Positions 1 to 8,748 of a DNA stretch of 39,261 nucleotides are shown one piece after another. The DNA comes from an uncultured Rubrobacteraceae bacterium. GTDB lineage: Bacteria; Actinomycetota; Rubrobacteria; Rubrobacterales; Rubrobacteraceae. Each line of letters opens with the position of its first letter. Position 1 is the stretch's first letter. The notes beneath the pieces were generated by a model. That model was given only the letters and a program-made list of their open reading frames with translations, had not been told where the DNA came from and did not search any database. A program made the position numbers and the translations under genes. The stretch is taken from the NCBI GenBank assembly GCA_902806065.1, contig CADCVE010000044.1, positions 1-39,261 of the forward strand, read 5' to 3'.

Positions 1-475
1 CGGAGAGGCTCCTTCTTTGGGTAGCTTCGAGAACTCCCCAAATGATCGAGCATCCGTGCCCGCTTTACATTCGCCCGCATCCCCTATTGGCGGAAGCTCT
101 TAGTAGAGCCGTCAAGGCCTGGCCCCTTGGGCGAGTTTGGGCTTCACGGAAGCCGGGCGGCTGTTCATGCTCTATAGGTTCTACTCCAGCAAAACTTTAG
201 CCGTGTGTAACCGAAATAAAATTCGATATGAAAATTTTTGGGGCTGGCGAGGACGATCTGAGTGGTGAGTATGTTCCGTGTAAATATGCGAGGACGGCGG
301 GCCGGAGACAGTGCTGTGGAGGCGCCTAAGCTTGCGTTTAAATACAATAGCAACACTACTAAGTCGGGTGGCCGCTATCTGCCCTGATGTGAACTTGCCA
401 GACAAGGCCGTGCGACTCACCGTCGGGCTCCGGTTCAATCCTGGGAGTTTTTGCCCTTTTATGTAAACTCTCCTG
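1..475. other. Non-coding 5' stretch with a possible LysR helix-turn-helix relic
   Basis: I find no intact gene here. Around positions 91-125 the plus strand reads A-L-S-R-A-V-K-A, like the recognition helix of LysR regulators. About 20 bases further, in another frame, it reads FTEAGRLF, like the LTEAGRxF segment that follows that helix. If real, this is a decayed N-terminal piece of a LysR gene with internal deletions. The rest (about 180-470) is more AT-rich and shows nothing I can name. The match is short, so confidence is low. Confidence 0.25.
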
Positions 476-2659
476 ATGCGCCGTAGGGGTCTCGACACGC
501 GTCCCGCCGATTCCCCCCGGGGTTTTTTCGGCTACCTCGGGCTCGCGTTGGTGCGCATGCGTTGGCTGGTGGTGCTCTTGTGGGTGGTCATTGCGGTCTG
601 GGTGTACGCGTATCTGCCCCCGCTCGACGAGGAGACGACGGGAAGGATTTCGGACCTCGTCCCCGAGGACGCCCCTGCGGCCCAGGCCCGCGCTCAGGCG
701 GAGAGCCAGCTCGAAGGACCTATAGAGGCACCCGTCGTCCTAGTCTACTCAAACCCGGAGGGGTTCGATGCTTCCGACGTGGAGCGGATCGGGGCGGGGC
801 TGGAGTTCCTGAACGGTCCGGAGGGACCGTACCGGTTGGAGCGGGCAGTCCCGCTCGTGGTGAGCGACCCTGCCGATCCGGCGCCATACGCTGGCGTGGT
901 GGGGCAGAAGGCGTTGCCGGTGTTGCTCTTCTTTGATCGGGCGGCGTACTCCTTCGAGATCGACTCTGGAGTAGAGCGGATCAGGGACGCTCTGGGAGAC
1001 CAGCCCGGCCCCTTACGAGCGGAGGTGACGGGGGCGCAGCCGGTCCAGGAGGACAACAAAGACACTATTCAGGAGAGTCTGTGGCTCGTCACGGTTGCGA
1101 CTGGGACGGTGATCTTCTTGATAGTCGCTTTCACCTACCGCTCGCCGCTGGCCCCCCTGATACCGTTGGTTAGCATCTCTCTGGCAATCTTCCTGACGCT
1201 GCGTATTCTGGCCCGGGTGGCCTCCGAGCAGGGGACGGAGATCCCCTCGCAGGTCGAGCCCGTTATCGTAGTCCTCTTATTCGGCGTCGGCACCGACTAT
1301 GTTCTGTTCCTCCTGAGTCGCACCCGCCAGGCCCTGAGGGAGGGCGCTAACCGCTTCGAGGCGGCCCGCCTTGGCGTGGAGAAGGTCGGGGGCGTCCTGC
1401 TCTCGTCGGCGGTAGTCTTGATCGCCGCCTTCGCCCTCCTGGTCTTCGCCGAACTGGGGATCTACACGGCGCTCGGGCCGGGTCTCGCCATCGCGCTCAC
1501 CCTCGTTTTCCTGGTTACTCTGACGCTCGTGCCGGCACTCCTGGCAATCGCGGGCCGCGTGGTTTTTGGAGGGCTCGGCGGGGGGCACTCGGGCATCGAG
1601 GGCGCCCGGCCGGGACCGTTCCTGCGACGGCCGGGCCTCGCGACGCTGGTCATCTGCGCGGTGCTCGTCCTTTGCGCGGTAGGGGCGTTTGGGCTGAGGG
1701 TTGGCTTCGATCAGGTCGAGAACCTGCCGGAAGACGCGCCCTCCGTGTCGGGCTACGAGGCCCTGAGGAGTGGTTTCCCGCAGGGGGTTCTGGCGCCGGT
1801 GAACCTCCTGGTACTCGACGAGAATCTGGGGGAGAAAGAGGCGGAGATGCGGCGTTTGAGGAGCGAGCTCCTGGGTGCGGGCGGGTACGCGGCGGTGATC
1901 GGACCGCAAGATTCCTACCTCATCCCCGGCGTGGATTTCGTCTCCGAAGACAATTCGGCGGCGCGTTTCCTGCTCGTCTTCTACGGTCCACCCTACTCGC
2001 CGGAGGCACTTGACCAGATCAGCCGCCTCCAGGACGAGCTGCCCCGGTTGCTTGAACTCTCCGGCCTCGAAAACGCCAGCGCGACCGTCGGGGGCCAGAC
2101 CGCACTCGCCTCCGCTGCCCGCGACACCTCGGCTGAGGACCTCCGTAGCCTCGCGCCCCTCGTCTTTGGCGTCTCCTACCTGGTGCTGGCTCTGCTCTTA
2201 CGCACGCCTGTCGCACCTCTCTACTTACTGCTCTCCACGGTTCTCTCCTTCGCTGCGACCGTCGGGTTGACTACGTTGCTCTTCCAGGAGGTTCTCGGGC
2301 ACGAAGGCGTCGTCTACTACGTACCCTTCGTCCTCTTCCTGCTCCTCGTCGCCCTGGGCAGCGACTACAACATCTTCATCATGGCAGCCATCCGGGAAGA
2401 GGCAAAAGATAAGCCTCTCTCCGAGGCCGTGCCCCTCGCCCTGAAGCGCACCGGCCCCACCATCAACGCCGCCGGGCTCGCCCTGGCTGCCTCCTTCGCC
2501 CTGCTCGCCCTCATCCCCCTGCAGGACTTTTTTCAGATCGGCGTCGCCGTGGCCCTGGGCATTCTCCTGGACGCCTTCATCATACGCACACTGCTCGTCC
2601 CCGCCCTCGTGCTGCTCGTCGGCAAGACCGGCTTCTGGCCCGCTAAGGTGCGCCCCTGA
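476..2659 (+). CDS. MMPL/RND-family membrane exporter
   Basis: A 727-residue integral membrane protein of the MMPL branch of the RND superfamily, which exports lipids or other hydrophobic compounds using the proton gradient. It shows the duplicated RND plan: one N-terminal helix (about residues 27-47), a large outer domain, a helix bundle containing GVGTDYVLFL, a second outer domain, and a second bundle containing ALGSDYNIFI. The two G-x-x-x-D-Y motifs are the proton-relay signatures of TM4 and TM10 in this family. Length is typical. The ATG follows an unremarkable leader with a weak ribosome site. It stands alone, convergent with the SGNH gene downstream. The cargo cannot be told from sequence. 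Confidence 0.9.
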   Translation: MRRRGLDTRPADSPRGFFGYLGLALVRMRWLVVLLWVVIAVWVYAYLPPLDEETTGRISDLVPEDAPAAQARAQAESQLEGPIEAPVVLVYSNPEGFDASDVERIGAGLEFLNGPEGPYRLERAVPLVVSDPADPAPYAGVVGQKALPVLLFFDRAAYSFEIDSGVERIRDALGDQPGPLRAEVTGAQPVQEDNKDTIQESLWLVTVATGTVIFLIVAFTYRSPLAPLIPLVSISLAIFLTLRILARVASEQGTEIPSQVEPVIVVLLFGVGTDYVLFLLSRTRQALREGANRFEAARLGVEKVGGVLLSSAVVLIAAFALLVFAELGIYTALGPGLAIALTLVFLVTLTLVPALLAIAGRVVFGGLGGGHSGIEGARPGPFLRRPGLATLVICAVLVLCAVGAFGLRVGFDQVENLPEDAPSVSGYEALRSGFPQGVLAPVNLLVLDENLGEKEAEMRRLRSELLGAGGYAAVIGPQDSYLIPGVDFVSEDNSAARFLLVFYGPPYSPEALDQISRLQDELPRLLELSGLENASATVGGQTALASAARDTSAEDLRSLAPLVFGVSYLVLALLLRTPVAPLYLLLSTVLSFAATVGLTTLLFQEVLGHEGVVYYVPFVLFLLLVALGSDYNIFIMAAIREEAKDKPLSEAVPLALKRTGPTINAAGLALAASFALLALIPLQDFFQIGVAVALGILLDAFIIRTLLVPALVLLVGKTGFWPAKVRP

Positions 2660-2706
2660 GCCCCGTCGGCCAAAGAGCGGCGGTCAGGACGCAGGCGGTG
2701 GCTCCG

Positions 2707-3405
2707 CTAGGGTGCGGCCTGCACGAAGGCCTGGGCCAACGCCTTATAGCCCGCGTCGGTTGGGTGGACGTCCCACGGGTAGCGGGCGTGGTGAGCGTAC
2801 TCTTCTTCCCTGCCCCGGAACGTCTCGTCCGCAGCGGCGACGGCGGCGCCATTGGCTTCGGCTACTCTCCTGATCTCCGCGTTTAGCCTACCGGTCCAAT
2901 CGTCGGTGAAGCTGCCGGGGGCCGGGTTGTAGAGAGCGAGCACGCCGATTCGGGGCGCGGGCTCGGAGGCTCCCTTGATAGTCTGGAGGATGTAGTCAAG
3001 GTTATCGGCGTACCGGGCGAGGGCTTCCTCGCGCTCGGCGCTGGTGTTCCCGGCTACCGAGAGGAGGTCGTTGCCGCCCAGAGAAAGGGTGACGGTCGCG
3101 CCGGGGTTATCCACAAGCGCTCTCTCGGCCCGGGCGAGCTGTGAGTTGGGGCTGTTCATGAAGCTCCCGCTCGTCTCGCCCGCCACTCCAAGCTGGATCA
3201 AGTCAACCTCGCGGCCCATATTTTCTTCGAGTAGGTCGCGGTAGAGGGGGGCGTAGCCGCGTTCGCGGGGGTCGGAGGCGCCGACCCCCACAGCCAGAGA
3301 GTCCCCCAAAGAGACGTAGGCGGTGGAGGGTTCCCCCGAGCAAGAGGAGAGGGCGAAGAGAAGGAGGACGTAGGCGGCGAGGGCTGCGTGCCGGATCATC
3401 TCCAC
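2707..3405 (-). CDS. Secreted SGNH/GDSL-type esterase lipoprotein
   Basis: A 232-residue SGNH hydrolase (lipase, esterase or thioesterase fold). A signal sequence ends in a lipobox L-S-S-C with Cys22, so the mature enzyme should be lipid-anchored outside the membrane. Block I is GDSL (residues 34-37, Ser36 as nucleophile), block III is GGND (110-113) and block V is DxHPTDAGY (Asp212, His214), giving the complete catalytic set. The start is GTG at 3405, or ATG two codons later. It diverges from the glycerophosphodiesterase gene 45 bases away, so the two may share a control region. The substrate is unknown; lysophospholipid or carbohydrate esters are possible. Confidence 0.85.
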   Translation of the reverse strand: MEMIRHAALAAYVLLLFALSSCSGEPSTAYVSLGDSLAVGVGASDPRERGYAPLYRDLLEENMGREVDLIQLGVAGETSGSFMNSPNSQLARAERALVDNPGATVTLSLGGNDLLSVAGNTSAEREEALARYADNLDYILQTIKGASEPAPRIGVLALYNPAPGSFTDDWTGRLNAEIRRVAEANGAAVAAADETFRGREEEYAHHARYPWDVHPTDAGYKALAQAFVQAAP

Positions 3406-3450
3406 AAGTGTACCAAGGGAGATCGAAGCCGCGTGTGCTAAGTTCTGCTG

Positions 3451-4326
3451 GTGAGCAGGAAACGGTTACTCGCTGTCCTCGTGGTCGGTCTCGTCGGGTT
3501 CCTCGCGGTGGTGACCATGTACCAGGGGGAGGCACCGGAGATGGACGAGGGATGGCCGGCGACCTTCGCTCACCGGGGCGCTTCCGCAAAGGCGCCGGAG
3601 AACACCCTGGAAGCGTTCCGCCTGGCAGTCGAGGATGGAGCCGGGGGCCTGGAGTTAGACATACATATGACCTCGGACGGGCGTGTGGCCGTGATCCACG
3701 ACGACTCCGTGGACCGTACGACGAATGGCCAGGACCTCGTGCGAGATATGACGCTCCGTGAGGTGCAAGGTCTCGATGGAGGATACCGCTTCACCCCGGA
3801 CGGCGGGGACACTTACCCTTACCGGGACCGTGGGGTGCGGGTCCCAGAGCTCGGGGAGGTCCTGCGCGAGTTCCCGGATCAGCAGGTGAACATTGACATA
3901 AAAGAGGCCCGGCCTGGCATTGAGGCGGCTGTCCTACAGACCGTCGTCGCGGCGGACGCCGGGAACCGAGTGCTCGTGGTCTCCGAGATTTCGTCCGTGC
4001 TGCAACGCTTCAGGGAGCTATCGGGAGGTAACGTCTCGACCGGCGCCTCCAGGCGCGAGATCGAGAAGTTTTACCTGTTCAGCATGCTGCGCCTGGAGTC
4101 TTTCTTACGCTCTCCCTACGACGCCCTGCAAGTCCCGGTGAGGTTCGGGGGGAGGGAGGTGGTTACACCGCGCTTCGTTGAGGCAGCCCACGAACGGGGC
4201 GTGCGGGTGGACGTCTGGACGATAGACGATCCCACCGAGATGCGGCGCCTCCTGGACCTCGGCGTCGATGTCATTATGACCAACCGCCCGGAGGCGTTCG
4301 AAGAGGTGGTTGACGAGCGGCTGTGA
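3451..4326 (+). CDS. Membrane-anchored glycerophosphodiester phosphodiesterase
   Basis: This enzyme hydrolyses glycerophosphodiesters to glycerol 3-phosphate and an alcohol. The 291-residue protein starts at GTG with an N-terminal hydrophobic helix (about residues 6-24), so the catalytic domain probably faces outside. The GDPD signature is complete: HRG at 41-43, ENT at 50-52, E-L-D at 68-70 and H-D-D at 83-85. The C-terminal end carries the usual WTID followed by GVDVIMTNRP strand. Outside the cell it would release glycerol 3-phosphate from lipid head groups, which fits the glycerol and phosphorus genes elsewhere in the window. A truncated relative lies at 5853-6200. Confidence 0.9.
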   Translation: MSRKRLLAVLVVGLVGFLAVVTMYQGEAPEMDEGWPATFAHRGASAKAPENTLEAFRLAVEDGAGGLELDIHMTSDGRVAVIHDDSVDRTTNGQDLVRDMTLREVQGLDGGYRFTPDGGDTYPYRDRGVRVPELGEVLREFPDQQVNIDIKEARPGIEAAVLQTVVAADAGNRVLVVSEISSVLQRFRELSGGNVSTGASRREIEKFYLFSMLRLESFLRSPYDALQVPVRFGGREVVTPRFVEAAHERGVRVDVWTIDDPTEMRRLLDLGVDVIMTNRPEAFEEVVDERL

Positions 4327-4738
4327 GGTCTCGGCCTGCCTCAGAGGAGGTACTACGAAATAGGGAACGTAGCAGCGTGCCTCAGGTACTTTGGAGCATT
4401 TCGTCCCATCACAACTCGGAATTGTCAGGAGGGAGGCCAATACTCACCTCGAAAGCCGCTGAAGATAGGCCGCTGACTCTACGAAACCCAGTGGAAGTTC
4501 TCATGTAGTAGTCTCGTATAGAAGGTTCACGCGAGTTTCGGACAGAGGCTGGATGAGTTCATCAGGTTTACCCTGGCCCCGCGATTCTCGAAGAGGACAT
4601 CTTCCGCTGCGGAGGAGAAGGAACGATGCATGAGGTTGCGTGGGCAAGGTTGCTTTGCCCTTCTCTTGCCTTATGCGTTTATGCATTAGGGGTTGGGTGT
4701 AAGATGTTGGGTGACGGTAAGCTAAGGATTCTTTAACC
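4327..4738. other. Intergenic stretch without a recognisable gene
   Basis: The 412 bases between the glycerophosphodiesterase and the YihY gene hold no ORF that looks coding. A short inverted repeat GGGCAA/TTGCCC near 4648-4666 lacks a T run, so I do not call a terminator. The last 20 bases contain an AAGGA ribosome site for the next gene. Confidence 0.4.
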
Positions 4739-5635
4739 TTGAACGAGTTCATTTTGGATCTCAAGAGCGTTCTGGGCCTTAGCGCGCTCAAGCGGGTATG
4801 GCGCAGGGTGTTGAACGATGACTGCCTGGGCCTCGCCGGACAACTGGCCTTCTTTTCCCTGCTCTCCCTGTTCCCTTTCCTCATGTTTCTGGTTGCTCTG
4901 GCAGGTCTGGTGATAAGCGATCCCGAAACTGTGCTGAGGACCTTGACTGAAAGAATGCAAGACGTTTTGCCCGGGGACGTTGTCGGGCTGCTAGTAGACT
5001 ATATCGACCGCACGCTTCGGAGCGCCACTCCGAGTGTGCTGATTCTCGGTATCCTGGCCGCTTTCTGGTCTGGCTGGGGGGCGGCCGACGCCTTTACCAA
5101 GGGAACCAATCGAGCCTACGATCTGCGGGAGACCCGACCGTTGTGGAAGCTGGCGGGCCTCTCCGTTGTGATGGTTTGGGGGTTTGCCCTCCTCATAGTA
5201 ACCTTAAGCCTCGTGGTCTCGGGTCCCGAGATAGGGAGCTATGTACTTGGCCTAACCGGGCTTCCGGATATCTTTCTTACTCTCTGGGGCATCCTGCGTT
5301 GGGCGTTGGCCTTTCTGGCGGTGACCTTTGCACACGCTGTCCTTTACTATCTGGCCCCGAACGCTACTCTACCCTTCAAGTGGGTCACCCCAGGGGGACT
5401 ATCGGCCACGGTCCTGATGTTTGTCTCCAGCGCAGTGCTGCGGCTCTACACCGCCGATTTCGGACATTACGACCAGATCTATGGACAACTCGGAGCGGTC
5501 ATAGTAATGATGCTCTGGCTCAATTACACGGGGTTGGTGTTGCTTATCGGGGCGGAGATGAATGCGGTACTGGCTCGCATAGTGGAGGAACGGAAAGGCG
5601 CCAACTTTATACGGTCGGAAGCCGCTAGCAACTAA
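4739..5635 (+). CDS. YihY/BrkB-family inner membrane protein
   Basis: A 298-residue polytopic membrane protein of the YihY/BrkB family (once misnamed RNase BN). The molecular role of the family is not settled; transport or envelope roles are proposed. Visible marks are the amphipathic N-terminus with D-C-L-G-L-A-G-Q-L-A-F-F-S-L-L-S-L-F-P, about six hydrophobic helices, the W-G-A-A-D-A-F-T-K-G-T-N-R-A-Y segment, and the late motif LYxxDFGHYDxIYGxLGAVIVMMLW. The only start between the upstream stop and the conserved region is TTG at 4739, with AAGGA nine bases before it. It appears monocistronic. Confidence 0.85.
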   Translation: MNEFILDLKSVLGLSALKRVWRRVLNDDCLGLAGQLAFFSLLSLFPFLMFLVALAGLVISDPETVLRTLTERMQDVLPGDVVGLLVDYIDRTLRSATPSVLILGILAAFWSGWGAADAFTKGTNRAYDLRETRPLWKLAGLSVVMVWGFALLIVTLSLVVSGPEIGSYVLGLTGLPDIFLTLWGILRWALAFLAVTFAHAVLYYLAPNATLPFKWVTPGGLSATVLMFVSSAVLRLYTADFGHYDQIYGQLGAVIVMMLWLNYTGLVLLIGAEMNAVLARIVEERKGANFIRSEAASN

Positions 5636-5823
5636 GAAGATTCGACTTCCAAAATTACTAACGGCGCGAACTGCGGTTCCACGCCCTCAAGTCGGTGCGC
5701 TCTGGCGCAAGGACCTTGCGAGGCCGATGGGTTTCTTGAGGCGCGCCCTCGCAGGAGGAGCCAGCCGAAGACTTCCAGAGGGGCGCAGAACGCGAACGCC
5801 CCGGAGGCGACGATCAAGGGCAA
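5632..5823 (-). other. Short hydrophobic reading frame, possible gene fragment
   Basis: This minus-strand frame begins with a convincing membrane-like stretch (P-L-I-V-A-S-G-A-F-A-F then A-P-L-E-V-F-G-W-L-L-L) and then decays into low-information sequence. It lies between the YihY gene and the broken glycerophosphodiesterase, a region already showing gene decay. It may be a remnant of a small membrane protein or noise. I do not recognise a family. Confidence 0.2.
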
Positions 5824-5852
5824 GAGGGGAGGGCCGCCAGTGTTAGGTACCG

Positions 5853-6215
5853 TTAGCTCGGCCAGAGGAGGTCGGGGAAGTTGCTGAACATCGCGTCCAC
5901 GCCGAGCGAGATCAACTACTCCATCTCTTGTTCCTCGTTGACCGTGTAGGGGACCTCCAGAGAGCGGGCGTAGGCTTCGGAGACGAGCGAGCGGTCCACG
6001 TCATCTTTCGCGGTGCTATGCCACTGCATAGGTTTACGTATTGGCGAGGTCTTCTCTGATATCTCGCTATACTCCACTTTCTCCTTGTAGAGCAGGATCA
6101 GGGGCAGCGAGGGTTCGAGCGCCTGGATCTTCCGGAGGCTATCGAGGCTGAAGGACTGGGTCAGCACCTGAATTCCGACGCCGCAAGGTGTATATACGAG
6201 CTGAGCAAGAGCTAT
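5853..6215 (-). pseudogene. Truncated glycerophosphodiester phosphodiesterase remnant
   Basis: The minus-strand translation matches the C-terminal half of a glycerophosphodiesterase: LTQSFSLDSLRKI, then PSLPLILLY, then L-E-V-P-Y-T-V-N, and finally GVDAMFSNFPDLL before a TAA at 5853-5855. An in-frame TAG interrupts it after Q-E-M-E, near 5919. The catalytic N-terminal half (the HRG, E-x-D and H-D-D motifs) is absent; the frame dissolves at about 6190-6215, just before the end of the PhnD-like gene. This is a dead gene. It once sat at the end of the phn cluster in the same orientation, which supports a phosphorus-scavenging role for that cluster. Confidence 0.75.
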
Positions 6216-6228
6216 GGGATTCATGGTA

Positions 6229-7062
6229 CTAACGTGCGCTCGCACTTCTGCAGGCCTGCTCTTCGGGAGCGTAGTGCTCGTAGGTAACTGGAGCGAAGCG
6301 CTCCAGGCCAAACTCGGCGAGAGTGAGGGAGGCGTGCGGATCTGCACCAACCGTAAGCAGTATAGTCCGCAGGCGTTCCTTCAGCTCTGGGCGCAGGCCC
6401 GAGCGGAGCACCACCGGCTGGATCGGGAACGGACCCCAAGACTCAAGAACCCGCAGGTGCGCACACAGTTCCGGGGAGGACTTTAGCTTGATCTTCAGGA
6501 CGTTCGAGTCGATGGCCGCCGCGCCCACCTTGCCGCGAGCAATCATCTCCATCGAGTTTAGGTGGGACCCGGAACAGACCACCTGCCCGAAGAAGCCTTC
6601 GTCTTCGCCCATCTCCGCCAGCTTCTTGAGCCAGTTGTAGTAGCCGCTCAGAGAGCACGGGTCGTTGTACGCCCACGAACATCCTCGCAAGTCGAGGAAA
6701 GAACGAACCGGGCTCTCGCGGCGCACGACCACCTCGGAGAAGTAAACAGGCCGTCCGCGTGCCCGTACGTCGTCGAAGACCGGGGCCGCCGGGAGTAGCT
6801 CCACCGGTGGGACCTTCAGCGCGCGCAGCCAGAAGAACGACGGCGTACACATGAACCCAATGTCCGCCTCCCCCTTCGAGAACGGGTCTTCGCCACCCCG
6901 GAGCGGCCCCGAGACACGAGGCTCCACCATAAGCGAGACCCGCTGCCCCAACGCCCGCCGGACGTGCTCGACGACCGCCTCGTAGAACGCGCGGGGGATA
7001 CCCGGAGAGAGGTAAGTAATGAAGCGAAGCTCCGCCGGAGGCTGAATCGATGGGCGCGTCAG
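6229..7062 (-). CDS. PhnD-like substrate-binding protein without signal peptide
   Basis: A second periplasmic-binding-type protein of the phosphonate/phosphite (PhnD) family. The largest frame with a standard start gives 240 residues from TTG at 6951, but homology-like sequence runs further upstream in the same open frame (LRFITYLSPGIPRAFYEAVVEHV), so the real start is earlier. No ATG, GTG or TTG exists there. A CTG at 7062, overlapping the permease stop codon, is the best candidate; an ATT is possible. Typical features are GEADIGFMCTPSFFW, DLRGCSWAYNDPCSLSGYY and the late G-K-V-G-A-A-A-I-D-S segment. There is no signal peptide or lipobox, unlike the PhnD at 8749. It may be a cytoplasmic sensor, a transporter accessory, or a gene that lost its 5' end. 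Confidence 0.7.
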   Translation of the reverse strand: MTRPSIQPPAELRFITYLSPGIPRAFYEAVVEHVRRALGQRVSLMVEPRVSGPLRGGEDPFSKGEADIGFMCTPSFFWLRALKVPPVELLPAAPVFDDVRARGRPVYFSEVVVRRESPVRSFLDLRGCSWAYNDPCSLSGYYNWLKKLAEMGEDEGFFGQVVCSGSHLNSMEMIARGKVGAAAIDSNVLKIKLKSSPELCAHLRVLESWGPFPIQPVVLRSGLRPELKERLRTILLTVGADPHASLTLAEFGLERFAPVTYEHYAPEEQACRSASAR

Positions 7063-7907
7063 TAGACGAGCCTTCCGCGAACCGCGGCGGAGAAGCGGTC
7101 TACTACCAGGACGACGATAATGGTTGCTCCGACCAGCGTGGCAACCTTCGGGTAGTCAAAGAGGTTCATGGAGATCAGGATCTGCTGCCCGATCCCCCCT
7201 GCTCCGACGAAGCCAAGGATGGTCGCCGAGCGGATGTTGCACTCCCACTGGTACAGCGTGAGCGAGGTAAACCCACTCATCGCCTGCGGTAGACGCCCGA
7301 AGAGGAACGCTTGCAGCCCGCTCGCCCCGGTAGCCCGCAGCGCCTCGACCGGCCGGGACGGTACTGCCTCCAGCGTCTCGCCGAGTAGCTTGCCCAACAC
7401 CCCGGCGGAGTGAACCGCTAGGGCCAGCGTACCGGGGAACGGACCAAGGCCCAGGGCCACAACGAAGACCAGCGCCCAGAGGATGTCCGGGACGGAGCGG
7501 AACACGTTGAGGACGAAGCGCGACAGGTGATAGGGCACGGCCTTCAGGACCCGCTCGCCACGCGAGGCGCCGGCCGTGGAGACCTCCGCCGTCCCGAGGG
7601 CGGCGAGCGGGAAGGCGACGACCGCCCCGATCAACGCCCCGAGGAACGACATCTGGAAAGTCTCCATGATGCCTCTAGCTGTAGTCTGAAGCGTCCTGAT
7701 CGAGAGGTCGGGCGGGAACATCCCGGAGATGAACCTCTCGATAGGCCCGGTGCTGCTGAGAAGCTCCACGAGGTCGAACTCCGTGCCCCAGGCACTCCAG
7801 CCGGTCAGGCCGAGGATGGCGAGGACCACGAGGGCCGGCCTCCACGAGAAGCGCGGGACCGCGCCGCCTATGCGCGGATGCCCGGTCTTAGTGAGAGGAG
7901 ACGCCAT
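7059..7907 (-). CDS. phnE: Phosphonate-type ABC transporter permease
   Basis: A 282-residue permease of the PhnE type that forms the membrane channel for phosphonate, phosphite or a related oxyanion. It has an N-terminal helix (about 25-40) and a five-to-six-helix core. The coupling segment ARATGASGLQAFLFGRLPQ contacts the ATPase, followed by GGIGQQILISMNLFDYPKVATL, typical of PhnE. It begins 20 bases inside the end of phnC and its TGA overlaps the presumed start of the second PhnD-like gene, so the genes are translationally packed. The exact substrate cannot be told; no C-P lyase or phosphite dehydrogenase gene is in the window. Confidence 0.9.
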   Translation of the reverse strand: MASPLTKTGHPRIGGAVPRFSWRPALVVLAILGLTGWSAWGTEFDLVELLSSTGPIERFISGMFPPDLSIRTLQTTARGIMETFQMSFLGALIGAVVAFPLAALGTAEVSTAGASRGERVLKAVPYHLSRFVLNVFRSVPDILWALVFVVALGLGPFPGTLALAVHSAGVLGKLLGETLEAVPSRPVEALRATGASGLQAFLFGRLPQAMSGFTSLTLYQWECNIRSATILGFVGAGGIGQQILISMNLFDYPKVATLVGATIIVVLVVDRFSAAVRGRLVY

Positions 7908-8748
7908 CTCGGCCCTCCGCTATGGATATTGGTTCCGTGGGACGTTTGTCAACGGGCTCGGGGCGCACGACCTCCTTGTACGGGTCGTCGCCCGCGTAGA
8001 TATCATGCAGGGTCTCTTCGGAGAGCTGTTCGGGTGAACCGTCGAAGACGACGCTCCCTTTGCGAAGCGCCACGAGGCGCGGGAAGCGTCGCGCCAGCTC
8101 GACGTCGTGCAGGTTCACCAAAAGAGTCGCGCCCTCACGGTTCAGCTCCAGCAACGCCTCGAAGACGCGCTCGGTGGTAACTGGGTCCACCGCCGCGAAG
8201 GGCTCGTCGGCGAGGATAAGGTTGGGGCGCTGCACGAGGAGGCGTGCTACCGCTACCCGCTGTTGCTGGCCGCCGGAGAGGTCGATGGTCCTGGCCCTGG
8301 CTTTCTCTTCGAGGCCGACGCGGGCCAGGGCTTTGGAGACCCGAGAGGATAGGGCGGCGTCCGGGCCGGTCAGGAAGGTGCGCAGAGTACCCAAGGCCCC
8401 CATCTCGCCGACCTCGCCGAGGGCCGCGTTGACGCCGACGGGGAGTTGCGGGACGAGGTTGTATGCCTGGTAGATGGAGCCGATCGCACGCCGAACGGAC
8501 TTGAGCTCCTTTTTGGAGAGGGCATACAGGTCGCGCTCGCCGACGGTGACTTTCCCGCCGTTGAGGGCGACGCCTCTAGTCAGCACCCGGAAGAGCGTCG
8601 TCTTACCGGCACCCGAGGCCCCGATAACGGCGAGGCTTTCGCCAGGTTCTACCGCGAGGGTCACGCCGCTCAGGGCAGCGGTCCCGTGGAACGAGACCGC
8701 GACGTCTTGTAGGGTGAATCCTCCGGCGGAGGGCATGGCCGGGGGCAT
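7888..8748 (-). CDS. phnC: Phosphonate-type ABC transporter ATPase
   Basis: A 286-residue ABC ATPase that powers the PhnE channel from the cytoplasm. Walker A is GASGAGKT, the Q-loop region is IYQAYNLVPQL, the signature is LSGGQQQR, Walker B is LILADEPF, and the H-loop His lies in L-L-V-N-L-H-D. The phrase LVPQLPVGVNAALGEVG is characteristic of PhnC. The C-terminal tail after about residue 245 is variable. The ATG follows the phnD stop codon directly (TAA-ATG), and the 3' end overlaps phnE. Confidence 0.92.
   Translation of the reverse strand: MPPAMPSAGGFTLQDVAVSFHGTAALSGVTLAVEPGESLAVIGASGAGKTTLFRVLTRGVALNGGKVTVGERDLYALSKKELKSVRRAIGSIYQAYNLVPQLPVGVNAALGEVGEMGALGTLRTFLTGPDAALSSRVSKALARVGLEEKARARTIDLSGGQQQRVAVARLLVQRPNLILADEPFAAVDPVTTERVFEALLELNREGATLLVNLHDVELARRFPRLVALRKGSVVFDGSPEQLSEETLHDIYAGDDPYKEVVRPEPVDKRPTEPISIAEGRDGVSSH

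Noticed and set aside
381-460. T-arm-like sequence GGTTCAATCC suggesting a tRNA
   Set aside because: No matching acceptor stem, anticodon arm or D arm can be folded around it, and the T stem needs several wobble pairs.
1277-1909. 210-codon minus-strand frame opposite the MMPL gene
   Set aside because: It is an Arg/Glu/Gln-rich antisense shadow of a strongly coding gene, with no motif of its own.
4501-4884. 127-codon minus-strand frame overlapping the start of the YihY gene
   Set aside because: Low-complexity composition and overlap with a clearly conserved N-terminus; no ribosome site.
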